From: Planctomycetota bacterium
GTDB lineage: Bacteria; Planctomycetota; UBA1135
DNA: 6,084 nt
Direction: 5' to 3'
Assembly: GCA_027021325.1 (NCBI GenBank)
Contig: JALUUN010000611.1
Location: 1-6,084, forward strand
A model generated the notes under the pieces. That model ran no database searches. It saw nothing but the letters and a program-made list of their open reading frames with translations, and was not told the DNA's origin. Within the stretch, counting starts at the first letter, position 1. Every line of letters begins with the position of its first letter. Made by a program: the position numbers and the translations under genes. This document shows, in pieces, positions 5,812 through 6,084 of the stretch.

Positions 5812-6084
5812 CCGAGGTGGCTCTCCGGCAGGCACAGGGTGGTCTGGAGCAGGGAGCTCAGATCGGCGGAGCCGGCTTGCTCCAGGGCGCCGGACCCGCG
5901 CTCGCGGTCGAGGAAGAGGAGGGCGAGGCGGCGCGTGAGCGCCGCGGGTCCGCCGCCGAGGACGCGCAGCAGCGGGCGGTCCCAGCCCGCGGGGTCCTTC
6001 GTCAGGCCGAGGCTTCCGAAGCCGCCGGCGGCGAAGCGGGCGGCGAAGTTGCAACGCTCGATCCAGGCGGCGGAGTGGATCCAG
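5808..6084 (-). CDS. C-terminal end of a DUF1800 family protein
   Basis: Only the last 91 residues are inside the window, in the frame starting at 6083 and ending with the TGA at 5810-5808; the N-terminus lies beyond the right edge. The fragment begins WIHSAAWIERCNFAARF and ends LSSLLQTTLCLPESHLG. That matches the usual C-terminal layout of DUF1800 proteins: a helix with W, N and A positions, then a segment like LARRLALLFLDRE, and a last helix of the type LLxLLLxSPEF. Its stop overlaps the next start as ATGA, and the next gene encodes DUF1501, the classic partner of DUF1800. Full members have roughly 450-600 residues and are exported; both points come from the family, not from this fragment. 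The fragment alone is weak evidence, but the conserved pairing makes the call firm. Confidence 0.85.
   Translation of the reverse strand, partial: WIHSAAWIERCNFAARFAAGGFGSLGLTKDPAGWDRPLLRVLGGGPAALTRRLALLFLDRERGSGALEQAGSADLSSLLQTTLCLPESHLG
5821..5826 (-). promoter_or_regulatory. Ribosome binding site of the DUF1501 gene
   Basis: The minus strand reads GGAGAG with 9 nt before the ATG at 5811. It lies inside the last codons of the upstream DUF1800 gene, so translation of the pair is probably coupled but can also restart independently. Confidence 0.6.

Noticed and set aside
5812..6054. N-terminal extension of the DUF1501 frame
   Set aside because: The extra residues are Arg/Pro-rich and overlap the DUF1800 coding end in another frame. 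The Tat signal and ribosome binding site fix the start at 5811.
1..6084. CRISPR array, transposon ends, tRNA genes or a defence island
   Set aside because: No regularly spaced identical repeats, transposase motifs, terminal inverted repeats or tRNA-like sequences were seen on either strand.

Overview
This is a very GC-rich bacterial window with strong G/C preference at codon third positions. That bias leaves several long antisense frames open, and these are shadows. Tat export, a membrane-anchored alkaline-phosphatase-superfamily enzyme and a DUF1800/DUF1501 pair fit a Gram-negative lineage such as Planctomycetes, Myxococcota or an FCB/candidate-phylum metagenomic genome. The sequence does not decide the phylum.

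Layout, left to right. (1) Positions 1-1293, minus strand: glnA, a type I-alpha glutamine synthetase, cut by the left edge. (2) Positions 1294-1542: a non-coding region with a good intrinsic terminator for the upstream sulfatase-like gene, then a glnA leader with three copies of a CTGCAGAA-type element and a strong GC hairpin. (3) Positions 1543-3330, minus strand: a membrane-anchored sulfatase/LtaS-like enzyme with Thr at the nucleophile position. (4) Positions 3331-3357: a 27-bp divergent gap with an AT island that could serve as the -10 element in both directions. (5) Positions 3358-4533, plus strand: a GNAT/FemAB-like acyltransferase of 391 aa. (6) Positions 4534-4578: a convergent gap with a weak terminator hairpin. 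(7) Positions 4579-5811, minus strand: a Tat-exported DUF1501 protein, joined by an ATGA overlap to (8) the C-terminal end of a DUF1800 protein (5808-6084) that enters from the right edge.

Functionally, glnA is housekeeping nitrogen assimilation with its own leader. The divergent sulfatase-like and acyltransferase genes may be a small module acting on a cell-surface polymer or lipid; this rests on family and context only. DUF1800 and DUF1501 are a well-known conserved pair of secreted proteins with no firmly assigned role. I do not see CRISPR arrays, insertion sequences, tRNA or rRNA genes, or a clear defence system. The most unusual signals are regulatory: the phased repeats in the glnA leader, and the tiny divergent promoter region whose two genes both lack a Shine-Dalgarno sequence.
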